Of a stretch of 64,000 bases of DNA, positions 23,552-35,518 are shown one piece after another (position 1 is the first letter of the stretch; each line of letters begins with the position of its first letter). Below the pieces are notes generated by a model. The model ran no database searches. It saw only the letters and a program-made list of their open reading frames with translations, and had not been told where the DNA came from. This DNA comes from Rhexocercosporidium sp. MPI-PUGE-AT-0058. Taxonomy: Eukaryota; Ascomycota; Leotiomycetes; Helotiales. Location of the stretch: positions 2,170,001 to 2,234,000 of the forward strand of contig JAGTJL010000006.1 in the NCBI GenBank assembly GCA_020746875.1. The letters run 5' to 3'. Position numbers and translations under genes: made by a program.

Positions 23552-25207
23552 TTATCTACCCGAATGTTCAGACGTCGTCGGCCACTGTGCCTCAACATCG
23601 TCTTTCCTCAAACCACTAAAGGTCGACGCATGCGTACCACTGGCATGCCTATCCAAATCCGCCACCGGATCAGCCTCCATAACATCCGGATCCAGTGCCG
23701 CAACACTCCCATCCGTACTCAGATTATCAAACCCGCCCTCCTCCTCCACAGCCTGGATCTCTTCGACCTCAATCGCACGCTCCTCCACAGCTTGCGCAAC
23801 CTCATGATCAGGGTTCTGCGTAGGATCATTCTCTACATCGCCATCCTGTCCCGGGTTCACCATCTCATACTCAAGAATCTTATTGACCTTGTAGAAACCC
23901 ACAGCGAGGAGCGAGCCGATGAGTGGACCGACCCAGTAGATCCAGTGCGTGCCGTCGAAGTCGTGCGTCACTGCACAAGGAGCGAAACTACGGGCTGGAT
24001 TGAGGGAGCCTCCGGTGTAGTATACAGCGACAAGCTCAGCTATGAAGAGAGCGAGCCCAATGCCGACGGGTGCGATGAAGGTGGCGCGGTGCTTCTCGCC
24101 TGCTAGCATGATGATGGTGAAGACTAGCTCGGCGGTGCAGATTGCTTCGATGAAGACGCCTTGTGCGTAGGATGTCCCTGAGGCGAGGGTTGTTCGCACG
24201 TTGAATGCCGTAGGGAAGAGGATGGAGACGATGTAGGCGGAGAACGTGGCGCCAGCTATTTGGGCGATGAAGAGGAGGGCGGCGCGGAGAGGGGAGAGGG
24301 AGCCTAGGAGGGCGAGGGCGAGTGTGACCTGAGGAGAGGAGGTGTTAGTTCTGTGTCTTTCTTGGATCTGGAAATTTGGGACGTGAATGACTTACGGCTG
24401 GATTGAAAAGCCCACCGCTGATGCGGAAGAATACCCATGCGTTTACCATGAGACTGAAGCCGAAACTGAGAGCGATGTAGAGTAAGGTAGCGGGATTGAA
24501 ACCGGTAGCTGAACCGGTTGTGGACTATTTCGTGTATCAGTTGATATATTCGTATTCAAGAATGATTCTAAAATCCGCCAAAAGAAGGGGCTCAAGACAT
24601 TGCTGTTCTTGAACGCAATCCTGCAGGTCATGGAGACCATGGAGAAATATGCTTACCTGATTTGAACTGTCCCCAGCTCCGATGTTGGCAACTTGCGTTC
24701 CAGCAAATGCAAAGAACAGGAACATGAAAGTCCCCACAAACTCTCCCATGAACGCTACAAAATCTACACACACACAATAATCAGCCCCTCACAGTTACTC
24801 ACAAGAACTCAGCCACAACATACGGTTCTTCGAATCACTATGCATCCACTTCGTCCACGGAAGTCTGATAGGAACAGGACCATCCTGCTTATGCTTCTGA
24901 TGTAGCCGATGTCTAATCATCCTCCGTTTATGATGATGATATCGATCATGACTTGCACGACTGCGATACGTCGCCGTATCTTCTGAGGAGCTGCGGTACC
25001 CCCCAATTGGGGTGTTATAGTTATGATCTCGCTGGGAGATACCGTGGCTCGCATTGCCTTGTTGATGGCGTTGACGCACACCACCTGGTCGAGAAGGTTG
25101 AGAATTGCCATTTGTGTGGCCGTCAGATGTCTTTTCGAAGAATTGTTGTGTTGTTGTTCCGGTTTGGCCTGGGCCCGGGTTGGAGGAAAGGGTATGGGGG
25201 TTGACAT
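23552..25207 (-). CDS. Aquaporin (major intrinsic protein)
   Basis: Membrane channel for water or small solutes. Core exons on the minus strand are 24803-25031 (or a shorter version), 24657-24763, 24396-24524 and 23552-24328, all GT-AG and in phase. Both pore motifs are present: NPA in SGGLFNPA and NPAR in GGSLNPARSF. Around them lie six hydrophobic segments, beginning FVAFMGEFVGTFMFLFFAFA. The C-terminal tail is long and acidic. The start is uncertain. An ATG at 25205-25207 can be joined through a 53-bp intron (25032-25084, weak donor GTGGTG) to give 454 residues with a His/Ser/Arg-rich cytosolic N-terminus. Alternatively the ATG at 24918-24920 gives 376. Water versus glycerol selectivity cannot be read here. 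Confidence 0.88.
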
Positions 25208-26300
25208 GTTGACAAAGCCCTGGTGTTACAACAATACAGTCGATTCGAAGCGAGGGATTGCCGAGGGGAGATTTAAGGAAATTAAATAAAACAAACAACA
25301 GAAATAGATTGAAGGTCACTCAAGAAGAATATGGAAATAGATTACAACTCATCCAGTGTGCGTTACAAGAAGGGGAGAAGGAGACTCTGAAGAGATACTT
25401 TTTCCTTCTTGTGAAGTTGACATACTACATTTCGAGACCTTTCCCGATCGATGACGAACGATGGAATGGAGAAGGCGCGGATCTAGCCCGGACATACGCC
25501 GTCTGTGGTGGCTAGGTAGCTTCCAGATAAAACCCTCAGATAGCCATGACGAGCCTTTCCCCTTATACTATAAGCTATGGACGCGCTTACAACTTTCCGA
25601 GGGATGTTCTTTTCAAAAGAGGCGGATTTGATAGGTCCGAACCTCGCCGATGTGGATTTTCCGGTCTGGGCTGCTCAGATGCCGTTGAGGGAGGAGAGAA
25701 GCCGGATGTGGGATGTGGCGTTTGGGCCATGGAGTAAGGGATCTGCTTGCGGCTACAGTAGTGCTAGCTGTAGGTGGCTTGACTATGTTTTTGCTTTAGC
25801 GAATTATCGTTAGGGTGGACGAGTTCCAAGGAAGATAGTCTTTTGATGGTGTACAATACGAGATAGGAAGTACCGGTAAAGAAAGTGTGTAATTTGGAGA
25901 AAGACTCTTGCAGAGATCCAGACCGGAGAAGTCTCCGAGCTTGGGATCATCGCGTTTCTTGAAAACTCTGTTTGTTGACGAATGTCTGCTTTTAGTTGAT
26001 AAGAGAACTTGGAGTGATAAATAAGACTCTTAGACCAGGGAAGTGCGAGTCTTTCTACTTAGCACTCGGTTGATAAGGAGAATTTGTAGAGCTTCATGAT
26101 TGCAGCTGCTTGCAAAGCACTAGCTTTGACATGCCTCATCTAGGCCCCATTCACTTGGCAGTGAAGGATTTGTCTTCTCGGCGGTAAATCGTGGATACCA
26201 TAAGTGTCAAGAAATCGAATGCTGTATTTATTCCCAGCTCCCACAGCGCCTCAAATCCCATCCCATCCAGAAACGCCTCCAACTCCAGATATGGAAACCC
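25208..26300. other. Spacer between aquaporin and BET3
   Basis: This should contain the aquaporin promoter and the 3' flank of BET3. Short open frames at 25,546-25,813 have no family features. No RNA gene or repeat was seen. Confidence 0.5.
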
Positions 26301-27045
26301 TCATTCATCATCCACCGGCATCTCATCATCAATGTACCGTATCAGAGATATCCTCATCTCAGTCGAGTCGTTACCCCTCAACACATCTGTGATGAAATGC
26401 GCCTCGACCTGCATCTGCACCATCTCCAACGCGCCCCTCAAGACCCCGCAGAAGATATTCGAGTACCATAGTTCGTCCTGTGCCCTTCCATCGTCTGGGA
26501 GTTCAACGAAGTCGGCTAAAGGGTTCTCTTCGAAGATCAGGGAGAATTGCTTGCTGTCGCTCGTCCAGTTCGTGACTGTCGGTGTGATGTTGAGGAAGAT
26601 CTTGAACCCAACCTAACATGCCCCTGTCAGTCCCTCCCATGGTATATCAAGACAACAGAGGGCCGTATCTACCTTCGCAATCATCTCTGCCGTCTCCCTG
26701 AAATTCGAGCACCGTCTCATGGTGTTTGACTTCGCAAGGTAGTCCTCAATCAACCGTAATCCGATATTGTAGCCCATCTTATCCAGTTGCTTGTTCACTT
26801 CTACATAATCGCTCTCGTAGTCTTTGCATAGCTGTGCTACAATTGTGCCGTATGTGAGGGTCACCAGCTCGGCGTTGACTTTGTCCACTCGACTCCTGGC
26901 GCTGGATCAGATTTGAGGATAGCTGCGTTGCTTCAAAGGAACTCACTTCCATACTCTGGTAGGGGTGTCAGCAATTGTTCTTGTCTAAACGCACTCATGG
27001 GGAAACGGCTTACTCTTCTCCTATCCTTGCAGCTTTGGAAGCCAT
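26301..27045 (-). CDS. BET3: TRAPP complex subunit BET3 (TRAPPC3)
   Basis: Core subunit of the TRAPP tethering complexes, which activate the Rab GTPase Ypt1 at the Golgi. Exons on the minus strand are 27014-27045, 26947-26955, 26673-26895 and 26301-26612, giving 191 residues, normal for the family. Family text includes [45 protein letters not shown] and the C-terminal [20 protein letters not shown]. The second exon is only 9 nt (AGTATGGAA), coding most of Val-Trp-Lys, and is needed to restore the conserved reading. BET3 and SNRNP40 are divergent with about 250 bp between their starts, so they share a promoter region. Confidence 0.94.
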
Positions 27046-27293
27046 GATATCGCAATGGCTTGTTTGAAACGGTAAATCTTGAAAGTGTTTTTCAAATGTT
27101 GGGTTTGGACGAGGCCCGAAGACAAGGCGGCAGGTTGATGCTCGGAGCGAGAGGCTGAGGTTCACTAGCGCGTCAACCCTCCAAAAATATCCAGAGGTCA
27201 ACCTTTGCGACTCAAGACCAATCACCACCACGACGTCTCCTCCTCAACACGAATTTTTCGACTGTCAGAGGATCAATCGGGAAATCGCGAATC

Positions 27294-28546
27294 ATGGCTT
27301 CGGAAAAGCGTCCCGCGTCGGGGGACTATGGAAACTCACAGATGGTGGTCAAGAAGCAGAACGTGGGGAGTAACAGCAAGGCTGTAGCTGTGGTTAATGG
27401 GTCTGCTGCCAATGGTGCACTCATCCAGGCGGTATGTAATACTCGGAGACTACAAGAAGCTTTGTGCTGAATGTTTCGAGAGGAGTCCTTGCTAATGTGC
27501 GTGGGGTAGGTACCGCGAACAACAGGCTTGCAGGCTCCTGTCATGGAGTTGTCTGGACATTCTGGAGAGGTGTTCTGCGCCAAGTTTGACCCTAATGGCA
27601 ATTACATTGCTTCTGGCTCAATGGATCGAACGATCAGTGAGTTCGATTTAATTCTTATTGGCGGGGTACTGTTCTAACAGACTGTAGTGCTCTGGAGAAC
27701 CTTTGGCAATTGCGAGAACTATGGTACTTTGACGGGTCACAAGGGCGCAATCCGGGATCTACACTGGTCCAGAGATTCGAGAGTCCTGTTCTCTGCTTCA
27801 GCAGATATGCATCTGGCGAGTTGGGATCTGGAGACTGGAACAAGGATACGGAGGCATGTTGGGCACGAGGAGGTCATTAACACCATGGATATCAGCAAGA
27901 GAGGGGAGGAGCTGCTCATCAGTGGATCAGATGATGGATGCATTGGAATTTGGGATCCGAGAACAAAATCAGCTGTCGACTTCATCGAAACGGACTTCCC
28001 CATAACTGCAGTGGCTTTGGCAGAGGCTGGAAACGAAATTTACTCTGGTGGTATCGATAATGATATCAAGGTCTGGGACATGAGGAGAAAGGCCGTCGTT
28101 TACTCGATGCTTGGACATACCGACACCATCTCATCCCTTCGAATCTCCCCGGATTCCCAATCACTTCTCTCAAACTCGATGGATTCCACCGTACGGACTT
28201 GGGATATCAGACCATTTGCTCCCACAGAACGCCACATTCGAACATTTGACGGAGCGCCTGCTGGTATGGAGAAAAATCTTATCCACGCTAGCTGGAACTT
28301 CGACGGGAAGAGAATTGCAGCCGGTGCTGGCGATGGTACTGTTGTTGTGTGGAATAGCGAGTCTGGAAAGCTTATGTACAAGCTGCCTGGTCATAAGGGA
28401 ACAGTGAACTGTGCAGAACTGTCACCATCTTCGGATCCCATCAGTGAGTTTCTCTGTGCGAATATTTCAAGTGCACACAGCTAACGACATCAACAGTTCT
28501 CTCTGGATCATCTGATAAAAGACTTCTCTTGGGAGAGTTGAAGTGA
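27294..28546 (+). CDS. SNRNP40: U5 snRNP 40-kDa WD40 protein (SNRNP40 / Spf38 / Cwf17)
   Basis: Spliceosomal WD40 protein that binds Prp8 in the U5 snRNP. Exons 27294-27431, 27510-27636, 27688-28443 and 28497-28546 join in phase, giving 356 residues. A disordered start (MASEKRPASGDYGNSQMVVK) is followed by seven WD40 blades, each ending in W- or L-D type motifs such as MDRTIMLW, MHLASWD, DGCIGIWD, DIKVWDMR and STVRTWDI. The start LQAPVMELSGHSGEV and the end GSSDKRLLLGELK match SNRNP40 homologues. The terminal exon is short (50 nt). Confidence 0.93.
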
Positions 28547-29370
28547 GCCTCCGACTCTCTCACGCAAAGCTACCAGAACCTATTTGGGTCGCGGATTGGC
28601 CAAATCAGCACGATCACAAAAAAGTTTGAGGCATTCTCTAGCGCCAGGAAAGGGATCTTGGCGACGGCGTAAGGCGGATCAGGAGTCCGGGCGTTATATG
28701 CGGCCCCCGAGCTGCCGCAAGCATCGAGTGTCTTTGTTTGATAATTGCGAAACTCATTGCGCAGGGCTCCCAATTTCAAACCGAGAAGGTTGTGTGCATC
28801 TAGCGGGCGTGCAGGAAACTCGTTGGTAGCAGATCAGAGGAAAATAATCGACAGGACATGACGCCATTTGGCTGATGTGCTGGCGTCAAATCCTGTATGT
28901 ACAGTAAGATCAAGATTCCAGAACGATGCAAGACACAGCAGAGCAGACTTTTGCGCCACCATAGCCTGAAAGTAAGTGACATGAGGTGAGTGAAGCAATT
29001 GCCAACTCCTCCGATGGTTTACCAATCATAATGGCTTCCAAAGGTAGACGTGCGCTAGCAGTAAATGACATTTTTTGGCTACTCAGATGATTGGGATCTC
29101 TCACTTGGTAGAATTAGGGAGTCTCTCCGAAGCGAACTCTCAGCTGCGTTGTTTTTGAACTGAGTAGTAAAGAAGGGGGGTGGGTATCGGGGCTGGAGTA
29201 CAGAGTTATGCCATATATCAACACTGACACGGCTCAAATCTGCAGCTAGAACTTGTTGTTTGATGAAAGAGAAATCGTCAAGGGGATAGTATGATCTTGT
29301 CCCATTCGATGGTTACATAGGTCCGCCATTCTATCAAAAGGAAATCCCTCGCAAGGTGCAGAGATTATGT
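28547..29370. other. Convergent 3' flanks of SNRNP40 and the sedolisin gene
   Basis: The two flanking genes point at each other. I see no coding frame with family features. The DNA holds only short unrelated frames on both strands. Confidence 0.5.
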
Positions 29371-31596
29371 TCAAGGTAGGCTCAGAAATAACTCTAGGAG
29401 CTTCGGATAATTGGGACTCCCCAATCCAGTAACTGGATCCCATCCGGGCTGCGCTTCAAAGCCTGCGGTTCCGCAACCCGGATTGCTGCCCTGGGTGATA
29501 TCATTAAACACTTCTGGATGAGCGTAGAGAATTGGATTTAAAAATCCAATTGGTCCTTTACCCGCCGCGATTCGGGCTTCATTCAATAAAGTGACAATAC
29601 TCGCGACAATGGGCGTCGACGCGCTTGTGCCACCCGCAACCTGGACTCCACCCCCGAGAACGACTGACACGTTGAGTCCAATGGCGGACACATCTGGGAA
29701 TCCGCGGCCGCCCCTGTTGTATGTCTGTGCATCGTAAGGGGGAGGATATTTGGTTAGGTAGTGAGACACGGCGTCAGCTTGGTATGCAGGCTGGGCGAAT
29801 AGGTTGGAGAACCCGCCGCCTGAGTAGTAGTCTCGTTTTGGATTTGCTTTGAAGGGGAGCGCTACCGCCATTTCGCCATTGCGAATATCGTGGTCTTTGA
29901 GGAAAGTTGCGCCGACTTTGTTTGTTGTTGTTAGCGAGCTAAGCGAGAGGCTGGTTGGGTGACAATCTTACCTGTAGTAACCCAAGGGCAGTTCGAGGGG
30001 AAGGAAGGAGAAAATCGAGTTCCGTTGACGTTTATGTATGTTCCATCTTCTGTGGTTGTCAAACAGCTGCTCTCCAAGCCAAGACTGTAGCGATTCGCAA
30101 CGCCGGAGTCGCCACTGGCGAAGATCACACTTACCCCTTGCAGGCCAAGTTTCATCCACTCATGACATTGCCGAGTTTGATAGGATTCCGGAAGCGCAGC
30201 TTCGATCTGGAGGTACGAGAACGAGAGGACATTGCTAAGAGGAGCCCCTCCGCATTGGAGTGGGCCATCGTAACCATCACCTCCTGGATCCGGATACACA
30301 GCATCAAGATAAGGGGCGTCACCACCGAGGTACGTACAATACGACTCATCCAACGCATCCAAGAAAGTATTGAATGTACTAGTATCAGCCGTCATTGCGT
30401 CGCCAACTTGGTAAAGACGAACATTTTGCGGGTAGACGATGGAATATGCCGTCTGGATGTCGAGGCTGGCTTCACTGCCAAAATAGAACGAGTCGTCCCA
30501 GGGCTCGCCGCCGTCAATGGATACTAATTGCTGAACGGTGGAGTTGGGTATTGGCTGTGTGGTGTAGTTTGCGAAGTAAAGTGCTAGATCGGGAGGATAC
30601 ATGTAGCTGCCGAATGCTGGGATTCCAATCTCATTTCCTGGCGCGCCTGTTGAGAGTGTCAGTTTATTCCGATTCTGATTTTGACGGGATTGCTAGAATA
30701 GAAGACATACTAAAACAGGACTGGGACTGAGTTCTTTACTTACTTGTGTTTCCAGGCCCGAACTGGTAGAGTTCGCGAAGGCATTCGATGGTGATAAGTT
30801 CCCAACAGTTTTTGAGACCTGTGAGACCAACAACTGGGGGTCTGATAGCCAAATTCATATTGGCAATTGGGCGCATCCCTTCCAATTGTATCGTTGGCAT
30901 CTATTTTCCTAGTTAGCGTCATATTTTTGGTGCGGATTTGTGAAATTTTGGAGGCTTACTGCAAAGTCAACATGTCTTCGTACGTGTTGGGGTAGGTAGT
31001 ACTTATCGCATGCAATGCGATACCCTCCTTCGGTATCGTGTTCAAAATAATAGTAATCTGTCTCAAACAGGCTCTCCGCTTCGCGTACTGTTGCATTGAA
31101 CATAATCCAGTTTCGACCTATGGTTTAATTGGTATTTCGGAATGGACGGTTGATGAATGACATACCTGTCGAGAAAGTATGACGATCAGCATCGATCCCA
31201 GATGCAATAAGCCACTCAACCACGCTATCAACAGTTTCTTTCGACGGGGAAAATATATTTGCTACTTTTTCAGCGGTCCAATGTTTGCCTTTACTTTCAT
31301 GATCAGCATCTACAACTCAAAATAGGATCTGGGTTGCGATTAATGTACTTACCAAAATTGGCCGATCGTGGATCTGAGACATCGAGTAGATATTCTTCTG
31401 CTCGGTGTTGATTGCTCTGGGTCAAACCAATCTTGATGGGGAGCATATCAGAGGGATGGGCCCTTGATATTTTGGTCCATGTCTGAGAAGTAGCTTCTCG
31501 TTTTTCGTGGAGAATGAAGCTACCACTCCTCTTGGGTAAGGCAAAAGCGCTGGAAAGGTAGAATATGAGACATAGTACACTTCTGAATGAAGGCAT
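29371..31596 (-). CDS. Secreted sedolisin (S53) tripeptidyl-peptidase
   Basis: Secreted acid protease that removes tripeptides from protein N-termini. Exons on the minus strand are 31353-31596, 31166-31288, 30960-31117, 30744-30900, 29972-30646 and 29371-29915, all GT-AG and in phase, giving 633 residues. A signal peptide (about 1-20, SVLCLIFYLSSAFA) precedes a prodomain ending in the usual GKHWTAEKV block. The catalytic set is visible: Glu286 and Asp290 in SEASLDIQ, Asp407 in FASGDSGV, and nucleophile Ser550 in AGGTSASTP. The calcium-site text DPVTGLGSPNYPKL lies near the end. The gene sits on the left side of the putative peptide cluster and points away from it. A role in trimming the peptide product is conjecture; nutrition or substrate digestion is the default explanation. 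Confidence 0.93.
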
Positions 31597-32825
31597 CTTA
31601 TCAACATTTGCCTGAGTAAACAAGAAGTCGCTATCACGATGCCAGAGCGGATTCTGAATTTCTCGGGGGATCCTAATGTACCAGTAATAGCATTGCCTAT
31701 CTGCCAAGGAAATTGGTTCATTATTTTATTCTAGTCTGATTGGTTGCCCCGCTATGCATACGACGAATTCCTAATCTCACTTGTACTACGAGGGGATCTA
31801 GAAATGGGTAGAGGTCGGGTGGTGTTGTGTTACGCGGCGGCCTGAGGTTTCCACCAACCTGTTAGTACCAGATTGGGCGAGGTCCACCTCCGTACAGTAC
31901 TCCAGCCAAGAATTTGGTTCCTACGCACGGCTGACAATACCTATCTCTACGGGCAATCTAAACTACATGGGTTCAAGATCGGGGGTTCTCATGGGGTTTG
32001 CGGTGTTATTCCACTAGGTGCTCTCGTTCACCTGCCAAGACTTGTCAGCTTGAAGTGAGAAGCTGAGAACCGATGATGGTGGATACTCAGACTAACTTGA
32101 CAGCACACCTTCGGATGCTACCCAACGACTTAATCAATGATTGCAGGATGATTCCAGAAAGCACCTTCCAAATAGAGAATGATTCCAAAATCTTAGTCTT
32201 ACCTTCCGGACGCTACCAAGCGGCTTACAATTGTACAGCGCGGCACTTGCTATTATTTTCCGCAGTAGGAATATTTAAATCAACACTAGATAAGAAGAAT
32301 CTCACGATATGTCAGATTACATGATACGGCTAGACAAGCGGTCTGCAGGTGAACTGCATATACGAGGACGGGAGCTTGCATTGCGTGCTCATAGGAAGAC
32401 AAGGTCGATCAATGGCACAGCTTTCTCGAAGGGCGATTACGGGTCATGTTATTGCCACTATCCTGGTGTTTAGGGTATGGAGTGGGGTCTGAGGCAAGAT
32501 AAACCGAGTTGCTCATGTATGTCAGTTCGATTTAGGTTTGGATTGTGAAGATTTCTGGGGACGATCAAAGTAGGCCGAGGAAATCATTGAATGCAAGATC
32601 GTTGAGTTTTCGTCTAGTTGTACATTTACAAAGTTGACCAACAAGTAGCAAGTGTTAGAATCACATTTCACAGAGAAGTTTGTAAAATTGAAGTTTGCTA
32701 TCAAACCCTCTAGTTCACTGTGTAAGGTGATATCAACTTCTTAAACTCATATATCCTACGAACGAATTGCCCTTACAAAAATTATCTGACCAATTCTTAC
32801 TATAACTCCCACTTTCTCAACTTCA
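31597..32825. other. Spacer between sedolisin and first UstYa-type gene
   Basis: It holds the sedolisin promoter. From about 32,500 to 32,820 it is A/T-rich, next to the 3' end of the UstYa-type gene. No family-like frame or RNA gene was found. Confidence 0.5.
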
Positions 32826-33872
32826 CTAACTATCAAATGTCGGCCCCTCGTGTGCGGGGTAATCTCCATGCCAATCCTTGCCATAACCAAAATGATCCTT
32901 CATAACCTGGAGGTACGGAGAACTGTCTCGGCAATTTGTAAATGCCTCAACATCAAGGGGCCCAGGCTTCATGGGCCTCTCAAAATTGTAGCAAGCATGG
33001 CGCTCCAATGCCCAATTGTCAAGCTTGGAAAAGTCCTTGCATTTACGGTTCTGCCCAGTACTCTTTTGGCCCACGTACCAGAGATTCTAGTCACATGAAA
33101 TTAGCTATCTGTCAAGGACAATGCAGCTTGAAAATGCTTACATCGTCTGCTGAACATTCGGTATCTTGGCGAAGTTGGTCCAAGCAATGAACACAATGTT
33201 CGTACACTGGCTTCACCAAAGTTTCTCCGTTATAAACACTTGTCAGTGTTTTGTAGATGAGTTTCTGCTTTTCATAAGTATCTGTATCAATAGTCAAAGG
33301 GAGATTTGTTTACCAAGCAGTGCAGTTGGTGGAAAGCAATCACAATATAAACTCGCTTAGTAGGGTCCCAAGGGAAGGTAATCGTATCAGTCAATCCTTG
33401 CTTTGCGATAGTCTCCTGGTCCACGGCCACCACCCCCCGATCGGTTGCGAGGCTATTCCAGAGTGCGTCCCGCGCACTGTTGTTGTCACTTCGAAAGGAA
33501 AATGGCGTGATATCGCTGATTGTTCGTTCCATTGTATTTGGGAGGAGACCAACTTCGAAGTATCAACATATAATTCAAAACAAGGTCATCAAGAAGCTAC
33601 TTACTGGTAGGGCTACGACAGTTGATATCATTGTGTGCTCGCGCACCACCGAGAATGGCAATTAGGAGAACGGTGTTGAGAAGAGCTGAGACGAGAAGGA
33701 GAATCCTCTGTCCTTGAGAACCAAATGAATCTTTGACACCATTTCTGATGCGATTCACGTAGCTGCTCTTCTTGGGGTTCCATGACGGCCCAGACGTTTC
33801 GGAGTCCTCATCTGAGTTATCGTAGACATCTTTGTCTGGGAGAAGATTCCGTTCAAGTTCTGATTGATCCAT
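32826..33872 (-). CDS. UstYa-family (DUF3328) oxidase, cluster copy 1
   Basis: UstYa-like proteins are membrane-anchored, metal-dependent oxidases that install cross-links in fungal dikaritin peptides such as ustiloxin. Exons on the minus strand are 33605-33872, 33314-33552, 33142-33267 and 32826-33086, giving 297 residues. A cytosolic N-terminus is followed by one transmembrane helix (about 57-77, ILLLVSALLNTVLLIAILGG) and a lumenal domain. Both diagnostic HxxHC motifs are present: HQLHC (164-168) and HCVHC (193-197, within EHCVHCLDQLRQDTEC). The third intron boundary is ambiguous by 3 nt (QKLIYK or KLIYK). With its partner at 37.5-38.7 kb it flanks the repeat precursor, which is the basis for assigning it to that pathway. 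Confidence 0.88.
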
Positions 33873-35518
33873 TGTTATTTGAAAGAAGTATCACGGAGCA
33901 GATGCTCAAACAAAAGCCAGTATGGAGTTTGGAGGAAGAGAGGATCACTTCGTGGAAGTAAGCCGATTTACCTGTAGATTGGAAAGGTTGTTTGAAAGGT
34001 GCAATGCAGGCATTAAGTTCCACCAGTAGGTATGGTAAGGTGTAATCTTGGATTAGTCGAGATCAAAATCCAACGGCATGAAGTTATTGCCACTGTTTGT
34101 AGGGTTCGGCCGACTCTGCAGGCCAAGTTCGTACGAGCTACAGTTTATACGCTAGGTTCTGCTGACTCCACGAGGATACAGTGATAATGCAAACTCGTGA
34201 GGCTCGCGTAAATAGAAACCGGGATAAGAATGTCGGCGTGATCTCTCATTCCAAATATTGATGAGTATCATTTTGCATGTGCATCAATTTCATGTAGCTG
34301 CGGGGAGGTTGAAAAACCAGGTCAGAATTTCGAGATAAGAAAATGAGGTAAGCGGCAAGTCATTTCGAGAAGCACACCGATGACACTTTTCAAGAAGTAG
34401 CCAATGATTCTCATCAGCAAAGTTATCTAAGTGGCAAGTACAAACATTCCAGCGCTTCGTGTATGCGAAGAAGCGTTTTGTGTAACTACTCTACTACAAT
34501 AAAGCTTCAGCTCGTCGGGTATATGCAAATAAGCTGTTGTGGGGCTCCCCAATCAATGGGAGCCTGTCGTACAGGAAAGACGCACGCAAAAGTCGGCCGC
34601 CTTCCCGAGAAAAGCTTGGTATGCATTTTACCCCTGTTTGTACAACATAGAATCAGCTCGTCGGGTTATATAAGCGGAAACTCACGTTAGTAATAGCACT
34701 AAGTAAGAGAGAATAAGTGTGTGGGGTATGTCAGTTACGCATATTCCTTTCTCTTGATAGGTTCATGTACTTTGGACAATCCTTGGCCCGTGTCACTTGG
34801 CGAAGGCGGGGAATAAGCACGTCGGCATGTAACTCGATAAAGAGGACTGGGCATATCAGGTCTGTAAGAAGTCATTGGAGAGGTAAGCACCTACTGCATA
34901 GAGCCTAGTGCTGTGGAGAAGTAAACACGATGCACATGCGGTTCTGCCGCAAACAGAAATATGATTGCCCATTCTACCCAAATGTCTGACTCGGCCGCAA
35001 TCTCGACGAAGGGAGGTAAACAGTTGTGGGATGTAGCTTAGTGTTGTGGGGAAAACTAATACGAGGCATATGAAAGTCGGCCGCCAGGTGAGATGGTCCA
35101 TTTCGAGCAAATGTATAACCTGCATATTCACCAATCACCTAGTCAAGACTTAAGCGAAAATGCCAACCTTATGTTTACGCTAGTCGCTAAGATTATTCAG
35201 TACAAGACCTTTCTAGGTTAAACTGAGGGGGTTTTCAAATTGGTAGATCCATTGGTTTCGGTATTACTCGAGCATATAAATTTTTAGATCAAATCACGTT
35301 GAGACGCACTGTGCAGAGAACAGATGAACTTAATCTTCAATTGCCATGTATCAAGTTCGTGAACTCAGTGCAGTTCGTTTTATTTCCAAAGTCCTCAATT
35401 CATCCGACATATCATCCTCCCTGGAAACGTATTTGAGACCAGCTAAAGCAATCCGCAAGTGCGAGCTTCAAAAGACAAACATCCCAGGTTGCCCAGCCCC
35501 CCTCAGACAATTGCTCAC
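33873..35518. other. Intergenic region between UstYa copy 1 and the precursor
   Basis: No convincing gene. The stretch 34,440-35,140 contains diverged short repeats: CAGCTCGTCGG occurs near 34,508 and 34,652, and a pair of about 50-bp segments starting tagtgctgtgg / tagtgttgtgg lies near 34,906 and 35,040. There is also a perfect 7-bp hairpin (GGCTCCC, 8-nt loop, GGGAGCC) at 34543-34564. Four CGGCCG sites fall here. It may be a decayed duplicate of the precursor region or regulatory DNA. Confidence 0.45.
34106..35083. promoter_or_regulatory. Four CGGCCG palindromes upstream of UstYa copy 1
   Basis: Copies lie at 34107-34112 (within TCGGCCGA), 34594-34599, 34992-34997 and 35078-35083, each preceded by T. 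Fungal zinc-cluster (Zn2Cys6) regulators typically bind CGG half-sites in such palindromes. The nearest copy is about 235 bp upstream of the UstYa start. That the sites are functional is inference. Confidence 0.4.

Noticed and set aside
31960..32000. tRNA-like T arm (gggttcaagatc)
   Set aside because: The flanking bases do not pair as a T stem and no acceptor or anticodon arm is present.
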